Assembly: GCA_030278955.1 (NCBI GenBank)
Contig: JAOANR010000014.1
Location: 16,184,068 to 16,248,067, forward strand
Direction of reading: 5' to 3'
Origin: Hygrophila difformis
Taxonomy: Eukaryota; Streptophyta; Magnoliopsida; Lamiales; Acanthaceae
Length of the DNA stretch: 64,000 bases
The translations under genes were made by a program, and so were the position numbers. Position 1 is the first letter of the stretch; each line of letters starts with the position of its first letter. Below the pieces are notes generated by a model. It saw nothing but the letters and a program-made list of their open reading frames with translations. It ran no database searches and had not been told where the DNA came from. Shown here piece by piece: positions 1 to 10,914 of the stretch.

Positions 1-62
1 TTTTATAGTTCATCATTCACCAGGGCTCTTGTGACCGCAATCCTCATAATCAATATTTATAA

Positions 63-205
63 TTAACCATTCGCCAGGGCTCTTATGTCCACTGGCCGTT
101 CGCTTGGGCTCTTATGTCCACAAGCCGTTTGGTCGACCATTCGCTAGGGCTCTTATGTCCACTAGCCGTTCGCTTGGGCTCTTATGTCCACAAGCCGTCT
201 GGCCA
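63..205. repeat. Hairpin array with constant loop and varying stems (TE-A LTR, copy 1)
   Basis: Four consecutive units of about 24 bases share the core GGCTCTTATGTCCA. The five bases on either side change but stay complementary: GCCAG with CTGGC, GCTTG with CAAGC, GCTAG with CTAGC, then GCTTG with CAAGC again. A degenerate fifth unit precedes them near 20-40. The same array is at about 4005-4147 in the other LTR. Confidence 0.85.
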
Positions 206-1763
206 TATTGATCATATCAAACTTGGTCATAAATTCCCCAATGTTTCTAAAGAATTCTTTTACAGAAAATGTTTTTATTTGGTGTAACGGGATTTTTCAA
301 AAATATAGCTTTATCGTAATTCCAACGTCTCGATCGTTGTTTAAAAGATTTCAAAAATCGATCGATGTCACAGTTTGCGCCTTTTTGGTTTAAAAATCCA
401 TTTCTTAGGCGATTGATTTGAAATTTGTACAGTAGCTCAAAAACATCCCAACGAACAACTTTCGTGTTTTAAGTTTTTCGGAAAAACGATGGGAAGCATG
501 TCAAAAATCGAGTTTTGTACAGAATCAAAAAGCTGTCAGGATTCAGGTTTGTCAACGTTAAAAGATTCGACTTTCTATCACATCAAATGGACTCCAAAAA
601 TTCTGAAATTGTACAGAGACATACTAGACTTGATTTCCAACAACTTTTGTTTAGATCATGAAGATTGATTCGGACTAGAAGTGATAGGAATAAGCTCCTC
701 AAGATTGGATATGAAATCTGTCATCCTTTGACAATTCTTAAAAACGCAGAATATGTTCGATACGATTTGGGGTATCAAAACTTGATGAAAATCTTTGAAA
801 TTTTTACACAATATAGCTTATGATCTTTGGATCAAAATCTTAGTTTTGAGTTTTCAGGTTTGAACACTCGAAGTAAGAGTTTTGCTCGTCGAGTTTGATT
901 AAGAAATCTGTCAAGGTTCTTGACATCGGTTCTAACGCAGATCGGATCGGCTCGAGTTCGGAGGTTCAAATCTCAACGAAAAATTCTAAAAATTTGCAGA
1001 AATGTTCTAAACTCATAGATCTACAACTTTCATGTTCAACACCAATCCTAGATCGGCCTAGATCCATGGTCAAAATAACCAACAAGATTGAGAGTGAAAT
1101 CTGCCAAAGTTCTAAGATCCAGATTTAATACTCTTCGGTTTTGGGTTGGTTTCAGGTTTCAAAACATCATGAAAAATTCTAAAAATTTTACAGAAGCTAG
1201 ATCTAAGTCTTAGGAACACTTTTCATGTTTTGGGTTTTTCCGTTTGAAGACTTTTAAGGGTTCGAAAAATTCATACGAAAACGCTGCGCCGGGGGTTTTT
1301 CTTGTTGACAGATTTTAGAGTTTTTAAAACTCTATGTTTGGTTGCATTTTAAGTCACCCAAAACCATAGTAAGGTTAACTTACAAAGATTGTGTTCTTGA
1401 GTCGTCCAAACACCTACGAACGGATCTACGAAACGCAAAGTTCCCGACTTTGGCCACGAACGTATTTGCAATCAACGATTCAAGAGTTAGATTGGGGATT
1501 TGAGAGGAAAAACGAGATTGAGAACCTAAGATACTACTTACCAAAGATCTAAGCACTGTGATCCTTGATCTACACACTTCCTTGGTCGGATTTGGTTGCC
1601 GGAAAGTTGCCGGAAGTTCGTCGGAAGTTCGCCGGAAAGGTGTTTTGGCTTTGGGAGAGTTTTGGGAGTGTTTTTGGGTGAAGAAATGAAGTAGATGGGT
1701 GATAATGGGGTGTTGGGGGTGTATTTTTGGCATTAAAGGGACAAAAATCCGACAAGGGATCGG

Positions 1764-1842
1764 CTGCTACAGTACCCGCACGTGCTACAGTACTGCTACA
1801 GTACTGCTACAGTACTGCTACAGTAGACACGTGCTACAGTAA
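1764..1842. repeat. CTACAGTA short tandem repeat (TE-A LTR, copy 1)
   Basis: The motif TGCTACAGTAC is repeated about five times, with CACGTG-containing interruptions near each end. The identical tract is at 5706-5784 in the other LTR. An oligo-T run follows it. Confidence 0.85.
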
Positions 1843-2389
1843 CTTTTAATATATTTTTTTTTTTTTTTTAATATTAAGATTCCTTATCTACAAAAATAAA
1901 AATCATAATGTGGGAATTATCCGTGATTGTTGGGACAATTCGATAAACTCGTTTCGAGTTGTTATCTTCCGGTAAATAATAAATTCCGCTCTCTCGGAAT
2001 TATTTTGGTTTTAATAATTTAAATCCAATTCTTTATTTTTGGATTTAAATTTTCGATGGCGATTTCTCGGGTTCGTCGGCTTCCAATTTGTCGTCTTTTG
2101 ATTCCCGTGCAATAACTTGTATCATTAAATTTCTTCCGACTTCACGGGTTCTTGGAATTAAAATTCTTTTCCTTCTTGAATTTAATTCCAATTATCTTGA
2201 CTCAATTCATGGAATGTCTTCGGGCTTCCTTTCCCTCTTTTATTCCGTTTTGAATTTGAATCTATCGGCGTTTTATTTCCGAGCAATAATTTATTGTGAT
2301 AAATTATTTTCTTCTTCTCGGAGATATTTCGACATTGATCGGAATAAATTTTATTCCTTTGGGCGTTGATAAAAATCTGGGGTATTACA

Positions 2390-2405
2390 CTCCACCCCCC
2401 TTAAG
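2390..2405 (-). other. Polypurine tract of TE-A
   Basis: The plus strand reads C-rich (CTCCACCCCCCTTAAG) directly against the LTR end. On the element strand this is a purine-rich tract adjoining the 3' LTR, the expected primer for plus-strand DNA synthesis. Confidence 0.8.
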
Positions 2406-3289
2406 AATCAACTTCGTCCTCGAAGTTGTGTTTCAGCTTTTCTCGCGCTAAGAGTTATGGTCCTTTTGTTTACTATTTGCGATATTGTGTTATTGAATTA
2501 TTGTTCGATTGTTGATTATTTTTTTGTTGTTTGATTATTGTTTGATTGAACCCAGAATTGAAATTTCCAGGTTGCCTACGTACCCTGTGAAGGGATCAAG
2601 TCATTACGTAGTTCAAAAATTTATTTGGGATACAAAATTTTCGAGTTTCAAAATAAATGCTTATGCTTTCTTACGGGGTATTACATCCTCCCCCCCTTAA
2701 GATTACAGTTATGTCCCCATAACTGCCTATGTATTATTCACAACCATGTTCGGGTATCATCGCATATGATCCTTCCTCAGTATTCTTCTAGGTGTCATTT
2801 TAGAAGCACGCGAAGATGAGTTTCTAAGTGATCAAGATCTAGGACTAAGGCAAAGTTAGTCTTTAGCAAGCGCTCCTAAGTCAAGATCATGTCGAGTTCT
2901 AAGGTAGGAGTGTTTCTTATTACCGATAATTCACATAAAAAGAGTTAGTGTAAATATTTATGTATGCATATGTATATGTGATCCCCCCAATAAAAAAAAT
3001 TTTATGCATGCATTTATTTATCCATGGGTTTTAAAAATAAATTTATTCCATGGATAGATTAAAATAAGGATAAAAGGTTTGGACCACTATATTGGGCCGA
3101 AAGAAATAAATTATTTGGGCTTTAAATAAAAACAAGGCTATTGGGCCAAGATAATTTCTTGGGCTTCTAAAAAAAAATTTTGGGCTAAAAATTTGGGCTT
3201 TAACTTCAAAATAATAATTGGGCTCTTTAAAATATAATAGCTTCAAAATAATCCGGGCTCTTTAAAATAGTAGTTTTAAAATATTCCGG

Positions 3290-3301
3290 GCTCTGATACC
3301 A
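3290..3301 (-). other. Primer binding site of TE-A (tRNA-iMet type)
   Basis: The plus strand reads GCTCTGATACCA, so the element strand reads TGGTATCAGAGC, complementary to the 3' end of plant initiator tRNA-Met. It lies three bases from the LTR end at 3305 and fixes the minus-strand orientation. Confidence 0.9.
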
Positions 3302-3742
3302 CTCTGTAACACCCCGGTTTTGGTAACCCAGGCCGGGATGCCACCGCCGCACCTCCCTAGCAAGACACGGTTTCTCCGAGCTCACTTAAGAGATGCAAGG
3401 CTATGGTTTTCAGTATTTAAAATATTCAAACAGCCCATTCATATATAATTTAAAGATAATACATCAAAGTTGCAGCGGAAATTTTATTTGTGCAGCGGAA
3501 ATAATGTATAAGGGCCAACATGGCCAAAACACGGGTTAAACAGGCCCGTTCATGATGTAATCCCCAAAAATTCCCAGTATGCATATGATGATGCATATTC
3601 TTCGACTCTGTAAGAAAAAGGGGATAAATGGTTTGGGTCAGCAAAAACGCGCTGAGTAAGCTAACACATAGCATGGGTTAGGGGTTTCAAAGCCTTTAGT
3701 TAAATTTAATAAAAAGATTTCTTGCTCAACAATGTTTAGTTT

Positions 3743-3906
3743 AGCCGGCAATCCGGCGGCCGCAGCCAATTTCATAAAATCTGAGCTTTTTAATATATTT
3801 CCCGTTACGTCATCATCTCAACAATATATCAGATAGCCGGTGATCCGGCGGCCGCAGCCAATATCAATAGTAACAGTTAGCCGGTGATCCGGCGGCCGCA
3901 GCCAAT
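3743..3906. repeat. Three GCCGG-CCGGC hairpin repeats in the TE-A LTR
   Basis: A 28-base unit starting AGCCGG occurs at about 3743, 3835 and 3879. Each has arms GCCGG and CCGGC around a four-base loop (CAAT or TGAT), followed by GGCCGCAGCCAAT. Confidence 0.8.
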
Positions 3907-4004
3907 TTCAAAAGTATCACTTCTCAAAATATTTTTCGTTTCTTTTATAGTTCATCATTCACCAGGGCTCTTGTGACCGCAATCCTCATAATCAATATTT
4001 ATAA

Positions 4005-4147
4005 TTAACCATTCGCCAGGGCTCTTATGTCCACTGGCCGTTCGCTTGGGCTCTTATGTCCACAAGCCGTTTGGTCGACCATTCGCTAGGGCTCTTATGT
4101 CCACTAGCCGTTCGCTTGGGCTCTTATGTCCACAAGCCGTCTGGCCA
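4005..4147. repeat. Hairpin array with constant loop and varying stems (TE-A LTR, copy 2)
   Basis: This is the second copy of the 63-205 array. The core is GGCTCTTATGTCCA with compensated stems GCCAG/CTGGC, GCTTG/CAAGC and GCTAG/CTAGC. Confidence 0.85.
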
Positions 4148-5705
4148 TATTGATCATATCAAACTTGGTCATAAATTCCCCAATGTTTCTAAAGAATTCT
4201 TTTACAGAAAATGTTTTTATTTGGTGTAACGGGATTTTTCAAAAATATAGCTTTATCGTAATTCCAACGTCTCGATCGTTGTTTAAAAGATTTCAAAAAT
4301 CGATCGATGTCACAGTTTGCGCCTTTTTGGTTTAAAAATCCATTTCTTAGGCGATTGATTTGAAATTTGTACAGTAGCTCAAAAACATCCCAACGAACAA
4401 CTTTCGTGTTTTAAGTTTTTCGGAAAAACGATGGGAAGCATGTCAAAAATCGAGTTTTGTACAGAATCAAAAAGCTGTCAGGATTCAGGTTTGTCAACGT
4501 TAAAAGATTCGACTTTCTATCACATCAAATGGACTCCAAAAATTCTGAAATTGTACAGAGACATACTAGACTTGATTTCCAACAACTTTTGTTTAGATCA
4601 TGAAGATTGATTCGGACTAGAAGTGATAGGAATAAGCTCCTCAAGATTGGATATGAAATCTGTCATCCTTTGACAATTCTTAAAAACGCAGAATATGTTC
4701 GATACGATTTGGGGTATCAAAACTTGATGAAAATCTTTGAAATTTTTACACAATATAGCTTATGATCTTTGGATCAAAATCTTAGTTTTGAGTTTTCAGG
4801 TTTGAACACTCGAAGTAAGAGTTTTGCTCGTCGAGTTTGATTAAGAAATCTGTCAAGGTTCTTGACATCGGTTCTAACGCAGATCGGATCGGCTCGAGTT
4901 CGGAGGTTCAAATCTCAACGAAAAATTCTAAAAATTTGCAGAAATGTTCTAAACTCATAGATCTACAACTTTCATGTTCAACACCAATCCTAGATCGGCC
5001 TAGATCCATGGTCAAAATAACCAACAAGATTGAGAGTGAAATCTGCCAAAGTTCTAAGATCCAGATTTAATACTCTTCGGTTTTGGGTTGGTTTCAGGTT
5101 TCAAAACATCATGAAAAATTCTAAAAATTTTACAGAAGCTAGATCTAAGTCTTAGGAACACTTTTCATGTTTTGGGTTTTTCCGTTTGAAGACTTTTAAG
5201 GGTTCGAAAAATTCATACGAAAACGCTGCGCCGGGGGTTTTTCTTGTTGACAGATTTTAGAGTTTTTAAAACTCTATGTTTGGTTGCATTTTAAGTCACC
5301 CAAAACCATAGTAAGGTTAACTTACAAAGATTGTGTTCTTGAGTCGTCCAAACACCTACGAACGGATCTACGAAACGCAAAGTTCCCGACTTTGGCCACG
5401 AACGTATTTGCAATCAACGATTCAAGAGTTAGATTGGGGATTTGAGAGGAAAAACGAGATTGAGAACCTAAGATACTACTTACCAAAGATCTAAGCACTG
5501 TGATCCTTGATCTACACACTTCCTTGGTCGGATTTGGTTGCCGGAAAGTTGCCGGAAGTTCGTCGGAAGTTCGCCGGAAAGGTGTTTTGGCTTTGGGAGA
5601 GTTTTGGGAGTGTTTTTGGGTGAAGAAATGAAGTAGATGGGTGATAATGGGGTGTTGGGGGTGTATTTTTGGCATTAAAGGGACAAAAATCCGACAAGGG
5701 ATCGG

Positions 5706-5784
5706 CTGCTACAGTACCCGCACGTGCTACAGTACTGCTACAGTACTGCTACAGTACTGCTACAGTAGACACGTGCTACAGTAA
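5706..5784. repeat. CTACAGTA short tandem repeat (TE-A LTR, copy 2)
   Basis: This is identical to the 1764-1842 tract and shows how little the two LTRs have diverged, since such repeats usually change quickly. Confidence 0.85.
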
Positions 5785-6331
5785 CTTTTAATATATTTTT
5801 TTTTTTTTTTTAATATTAAGATTCCTTATCTACAAAAATAAAAATCATAATGTGGGAATTATCCGTGATTGTTGGGACAATTCGATAAACTCGTTTCGAG
5901 TTGTTATCTTCCGGTAAATAATAAATTCCGCTCTCTCGGAATTATTTTGGTTTTAATAATTTAAATCCAATTCTTTATTTTTGGATTTAAATTTTCGATG
6001 GCGATTTCTCGGGTTCGTCGGCTTCCAATTTGTCGTCTTTTGATTCCCGTGCAATAACTTGTATCATTAAATTTCTTCCGACTTCACGGGTTCTTGGAAT
6101 TAAAATTCTTTTCCTTCTTGAATTTAATTCCAATTATCTTGACTCAATTCATGGAATGTCTTCGGGCTTCCTTTCCCTCTTTTATTCCGTTTTGAATTTG
6201 AATCTATCGGCGTTTTATTTCCGAGCAATAATTTATTGTGATAAATTATTTTCTTCTTCTCGGAGATATTTCGACATTGATCGGAATAAATTTTATTCCT
6301 TTGGGCGTTGATAAAAATCTGGGGTATTACA

Positions 6332-7173
6332 ATTATTCCTAGCCTTACAAAAAGACCAAGAAATTCAAACCCAAGTGTGCAAGGATAAATTCTATCAAAG
6401 GCATTAAACTTATGATCATCAATCCATATTAATCAGTATTCAATAAACCGATTTTTTTTTTTTAAAAAAAAAAAGAGAAAAATGTTGAATTCATTTCAAC
6501 AAAAATAAATTGCGAATGACAAAGCAAATTAGACTTAGTCTAATGTCATGCAATAGAAGAGAAAAGCAAAAGAAAGAAAGAAACAATGATGATCATAAAC
6601 TCTAAATAAAAATGCCAAGTTATGATAAAATAAATCTTCGCCACTTCCAGCCCAATAATTTCCCTTTCCTACCTAATGTTACAACCGTATGCCCCGTTAT
6701 AACCTTAAATAAGACCTCATGATCTCGATTTGAAGAAATGAGCCGGTGGCGAGTTGGTCTGATTGCAAGCTTATGGATAATTTAATTGAAATCGATTTTG
6801 AGAGTTCAATGATAAAACCCCAATTGAGAGTGAGTGAAATTTCCGATTCTCTTATAAGTGAGGCTCTGTTTCATTGAAAATGTTCATGTCATCCTCTAAT
6901 TCTCATCCTTAATCTTTGCATCTTTCAAACATGATATTCATAAAGGGTTGATAATGATGTTTGATTGGTAGGCCCGATGTAGTGAGCAAGTATCATTTCA
7001 TTAAACACTGCAATAAAGGGAATTTAATACTTGAAGTTTTTGATTGTCTTATCCCAATCCAAAAAGAATGTGATTTATGAAGCCACGAAAATGAATTGAA
7101 TATGTAGAGTCCGTGTTCTTAGGAACATTGACTCTGACTGCTCGGGGACGATCAGTATTAAATGTGAGGATGT
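6332..7173 (+). mobile_element. TE-C internal 3' tail (Athila-type), interrupted by TE-A
   Basis: This sequence is the reverse complement of the TE-G internal 3' region at about 41950-42790. Shared stretches include the TTACAAAAAGACCAAGAAA region, the TGACAAAGCAAATTAGAC region and the run leading to the PPT (GACTGCTCGGGGACGATCAG). It therefore belongs to a plus-strand Athila-type element whose body lies left of the window, with TE-A inserted at 6331/6332. The PPT (AAATGTGAGGATGT, 7160-7173) directly precedes the LTR. No ORF is recognisable here. Confidence 0.85.
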
Positions 7174-7484
7174 TGATAATGGCCAGAAATGACCATTATT
7201 TTCAATCCATTTCCGTGTCTTAAACGGGCATTTGATCGCATTTCGGTCTTACATTAAGTAAGAAAGCAGTCGAATTGGACTGATTTATGCATAATTGTAA
7301 AAATGATAAGCTGGTGTGAAAAGGCATAAATATGTAATTTTGTTACATATTTATGTTAGAAAAATCCAAAAACATGAGAAAAAGAAAAGAAAAGAAAAAG
7401 GAACAAAAAGATGGGAAAAAGAGAAAAAAGCCCACAAAAAGAATATTTTCGGACCATCCGGCCCAATCCAGCAGGTCCAGGAAC

Positions 7485-7740
7485 ACCTTTGTCGCGGAAG
7501 CCCCTTTGTCGCGATGCATGGTTCCGCAACAAAGGCATGTTCCGCGACCAAGCAACCCAGATGAAGAAGGAAACCAGCCAAGCCCCTTTGTCGCGATGAC
7601 CCTTGTCGCGATGGCATGCTCCACGACAAAGGCATGTTCCGCGACCAAGACACCCAATTAGAGACACCAGACCCAGTCGAGAAGCTTTGCCACATGCAGC
7701 ATGTTCCGCGACCAAACTTGATGCTCCGAGACAAAGCTGT
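7485..7740. repeat. Palindrome block upstream of the TATA box, TE-C LTR
   Basis: Half-units and imperfect dyads are built from TTTGTCGCGG and CCGCGACAAAG, for example around 7488-7560 and 7590-7650. They are less perfect than those in 8471-8990. Confidence 0.7.
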
Positions 7741-7806
7741 GATGTGTGTGATGTCTTGAGACACAATGGGCTAGAATCAAGGCCCATGGGCTTAGGGTTA
7801 CACTTC

Positions 7807-7814
7807 TATAAATA
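7807..7814 (+). promoter_or_regulatory. Putative TATA box of the TE-C LTR
   Basis: TATAAATA lies between the two palindrome blocks, at the same relative place as TATA boxes in the TE-D, TE-E and TE-G LTRs. A pyrimidine/AG-rich leader follows. Confidence 0.6.
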
Positions 7815-8470
7815 TGAGATGTTTCCCATGAGCAAGGGTTGGATTTTTGTTGATTAGAGCTCTCTTGAAGGCAAAGCAGTAGGAGTTCTCTCTTAGGTAG
7901 TGTAGTTTAGATTTATTTTCATGTATTATTTAATTATTGCCCTTAGTTTAGTTTAGTTTAGTGTTTATCTTAATATTTCACTGTTCGCAGTGATCTAGAT
8001 AGCCACTTTTATACCATGTTTTGGTTTCTAAACTCTTGTTTTAGGGTTTGTAGTACCCAAATCATGGGTATTAACAACACCCCTTCAATAATATGGGAAA
8101 ACATTCATCATTTGTGTCCCAAATCATGAAATGGGTCTCACACCCCATGGATTTATGCTTTCTTTTTCATTTTGGGGTCATTTGACCCCCATTATGTTAT
8201 CTTTATGTTCACTGTTAGCATTTTATGGATAATGTTGTGTGTATGTGTGATCAAACCCTAGATTAGGATTCTTGCTTTATTTTTAAATTCTGTCCAGCTT
8301 TATTTATTTTTGCTCAAGCATGTTCTTCCTTATTTAGAATGTTTCTTGTTTGTTTTTAGCTTAGAATAGCTTTTTGATCTGAGATAGGGTGAGATCACGC
8401 TGTTTGCATGCCACTGTTCATTTCTGCTTTTTCTGACTTTTGTCCTGAACCACCTTGGTCGCCAACCGCC

Positions 8471-8990
8471 TTTTGTCGCGGAACCACGTTCCGCGACAAA
8501 ATGGTTGTTCCGCGACAAAGGTGTCTAAAGACACTTGTCTCCATAATTTAAAACCCTTTGTCGCGGAACACCTTGTCGCGGAACCACGTTCCGCGACAAA
8601 ACTTTCCATGCATAGCGACAAAGGAGCCAAACTCTTGCATTTTGTCTGCATGGCTTTTTGTCGCGGAATAATCTTGTCGTGGAACCACGTTTCGCGACAA
8701 AATCTCATTCTGAGACAGAAAAATTATGCCGTGTTCTTATTTCTTTGAACACTTTGTCGCGGAACCACGTTCCGCGACAAAATTTTCCATGCATAGCGAC
8801 AAAGGATCAAATGCTTTAAACTTTCTGAAAATCCTTTGTCGCGAAACACCCTTGTCGCGGAACCACGTTCCGCGACAAAATCCTGCTTAGCGACAAAGAG
8901 GCGTTATGCTGCCAAAAATTCTAAAAACTTGTCGGGATACCCATGTCGCGGATCTCGGTCTGCGACAAAATTTATGATATCGCGACAAAG
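8471..8990. repeat. Main palindrome array in the TE-C LTR (TTTTGTCGCGGAAC arms)
   Basis: At least five dyads are present, near 8471-8501, 8572-8602, 8671-8701, 8757-8787 and 8853-8883, with a diverged one near 8943. The best have 14-base arms TTTTGTCGCGGAAC around the loop CAC and are perfect inverted repeats. The diverged units (GTCGTGGAAC with GTTTCGCGAC) still pair if G-U is allowed. Single arms lie between the full units. Confidence 0.9.
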
Positions 8991-10914
8991 ACTCCCTTCT
9001 CTTTATTTAATCTCAAACATTCTTCATTCTCCTCCTATATTATATTGCATCACTCACATCATAACCCCACGGGTTAAGGTGTAACATTCTGGAATTGCAA
9101 TATAGGGTGTTATGCTGCCCAAATTTTGATTCTCCATTTGCATCGCTTAATTAATTGAACCCTTGAGTCATCAGTGATTAAAGATTGAGATTAGCAATAA
9201 TTACACATCACTAATCATCATGATTAAAGGACCTTTGTTCAATTGCCATTAAAACACTCCTCTATAAACAAAACCTTGATGGCTTAAGCAGATAATCCGG
9301 ACTGTAATTAATTATGGTAGGAGGGATTATTTTAGATCATCAATTGTGGACGCAATCCACAACCTTGCATGAGAAACCAACGTCTCTCATACAAGGAAAT
9401 TTCTTTTATTTTGTGTTGATTTTGTCTTTGTGTGTTGTGTGTAACAATTAGTAAAGATTACATCAGACTAATGTTGGCGGGTATTCCCTCATGGATAACT
9501 AGCTCGTAATCTGAGTATTAATTACTAAGTGTTATTTTGCATGGTCTGGATGACTGTCAGTGGAAGCCTTGGCGGTTCGCCCATCCGGGGTCATAATAGC
9601 TGCTCGACTGACTTCCATCCAGATACAGTTTATTCTTCTTATCTTAATTTCCAAACCCAAATTCCAATCTGTAATAGGAATCAGTTGACATCAGTCAATG
9701 CTAACTGATGATCATTATAGAAAAGAAGCATGTAGGTCTTTATCCGAATTCACAGGCAGTGAAGGCCCAACTGGTACTGACACTGCTATTATAGGGTCTA
9801 AGCTGTCTAAATTCGCTCCATCCGAGTAATTGGGAAATTGGACAGTAGATGTTTACAATCCACCCGATTATTCTGCCATTACTTTGGTCTCCTGACCACT
9901 TCATATCTGTGTTTCACCTTCTGTCTAGACCCGCATCTATATTTTGGGTCAATTAATTTTACACTTCCCTATATCTTTATGCATGATAATATTATGTACT
10001 ATTGTGGTCTGTAATTATTTTGGGATCCTTCCCTTGGACAATAGAAGTCTAGATCTTAAACAGATATTGTGTAATAAATTTCCAACAAAAATCTCTTTAT
10101 AAAATCCGGATCTGAGTAAGGGATAAATTCCTCAGTTATGACTAATTCATATTCTGTCGAGGATTGTATTTTGGGAAATTAGAAGCAGATTCAGCGATTA
10201 GGTCTCACTTAGACTGAAAGGGGTCTGTGTTTTAACTGAGAGTCTAGTACCTCTTTAGGGAGTGATTTTCAAATCCTTTATTTTCCAAAATTGATGTGTA
10301 TTGGGAATTTAGTCTTAATTAACACACCGAGATGGGATCCACTTGGATTCAAATACAGTGTGTTAGATAATTCTAGAGGAACAATACATAGGCCTTGGTT
10401 ATTTTCTAAGATAGGGTTGAGTTTTCTTTCAACTGCTATCCTCTCCTGCCAAAGCCTATTTTTGAGTCCTGGATGAGTGCATCTGAAACGAACTGATTAA
10501 TTAGTTCGTTTCAATAGTTTGTATCTCATAACCACCCGGAAGGAAGTGAACACACATGAGGTTCACCAAGAGCCGTGAATTCTTGATCCATACCCCTTCA
10601 CCCTGATGGGGAGCTGTCTTTTACTACCAGGGTTAGATTTTCAAAACCTCCGAGTGATAGGTTTTAAATGCTTTCTTTACTGCTTTCTTTTAATCGCTTT
10701 CATTAGAGGTCACTCGGTTGTATTGAGAGTTGCGTAACTGCTACTAGGATTGACAGTTAAGGGATAGTTTAGGGCTTAATTAGAATCTTTGGGTGTGACA
10801 TGGGGGAATGATAGTAGTACTTGGCATTTCAATAAATGATATGTCGGGTGTTGCTTTTCCACCACAGATGAAGTAACACACCCAGGCCAGGGCAGTTACG
10901 AATCTGTGGTATCT

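Larger units (their letters stand above)
1..2389 (-). mobile_element. TE-A 3' LTR (Ty3/Gypsy), cut by window edge
   Basis: This stretch recurs at 3943-6331 with an offset of exactly 3942 bases, and every ORF translation compared between the copies is identical. It ends in GGGGTATTACA, the rightmost part of an LTR whose other end reads TGTAACACCCC at 3305. Because the PBS lies at 3290 in reverse orientation, the element is on the minus strand and this copy is its 3' LTR. About 640 bases of the LTR lie outside the window. It holds a hairpin array (63-205) and a CTACAGTA tandem repeat (1764-1842). The small ORFs in it have no recognisable domains and I do not regard them as genes. Confidence 0.9.
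2390..3304 (-). mobile_element. TE-A internal region, non-autonomous, no coding capacity
   Basis: Only about 915 bases separate the two LTRs, against about 5.7 kb in the related TE-B. No gag, protease, RT, RNase H or integrase motif is visible in any frame. Read on the minus strand it has the PBS at its 5' end and a polypurine tract next to the 3' LTR. It keeps the short chromovirus segment that follows pol (2690-2730, shared with 30320-30350 and 62600-62630). A second LTR-end-like sequence plus C-rich tract sits at 2677-2702. An element like this would need proteins from an autonomous relative. Confidence 0.8.
3305..6331 (-). mobile_element. TE-A 5' LTR (Ty3/Gypsy)
   Basis: This is a 3027-base LTR with plus-strand ends TGTAACACCCC and GGGGTATTACA. 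It is bounded by the PBS on the left. On the right lies the interrupted Athila-type sequence of TE-C (from 6332), where ATTAT at 6332-6336 is the expected TSD; the partner copy is outside the window. It matches 1-2389 with no difference that I noticed, so insertion was recent. It contains three GCCGG/CCGGC hairpin units (3743-3906), the covarying hairpin array (4005-4147) and the CTACAGTA tract (5706-5784). Confidence 0.92.

Noticed and set aside
3305..6331. TE-A region as a simple 3.9-kb tandem duplication of the assembly
   Set aside because: TG/CA ends, a PBS and a PPT at the expected places make two LTRs of one element the better explanation, although read depth would settle it.
7343..7787. 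Overlapping ORFs of 104-143 codons on the minus strand
   Set aside because: They run through the palindrome block and an A-rich tract of the TE-C LTR in three frames at once; no conserved motif.
7485..8990. Regularly spaced palindromes look like a CRISPR array
   Set aside because: Spacing is irregular, units lie inside plant LTRs, there are no unique spacers or cas genes, and the genome is clearly a plant's.
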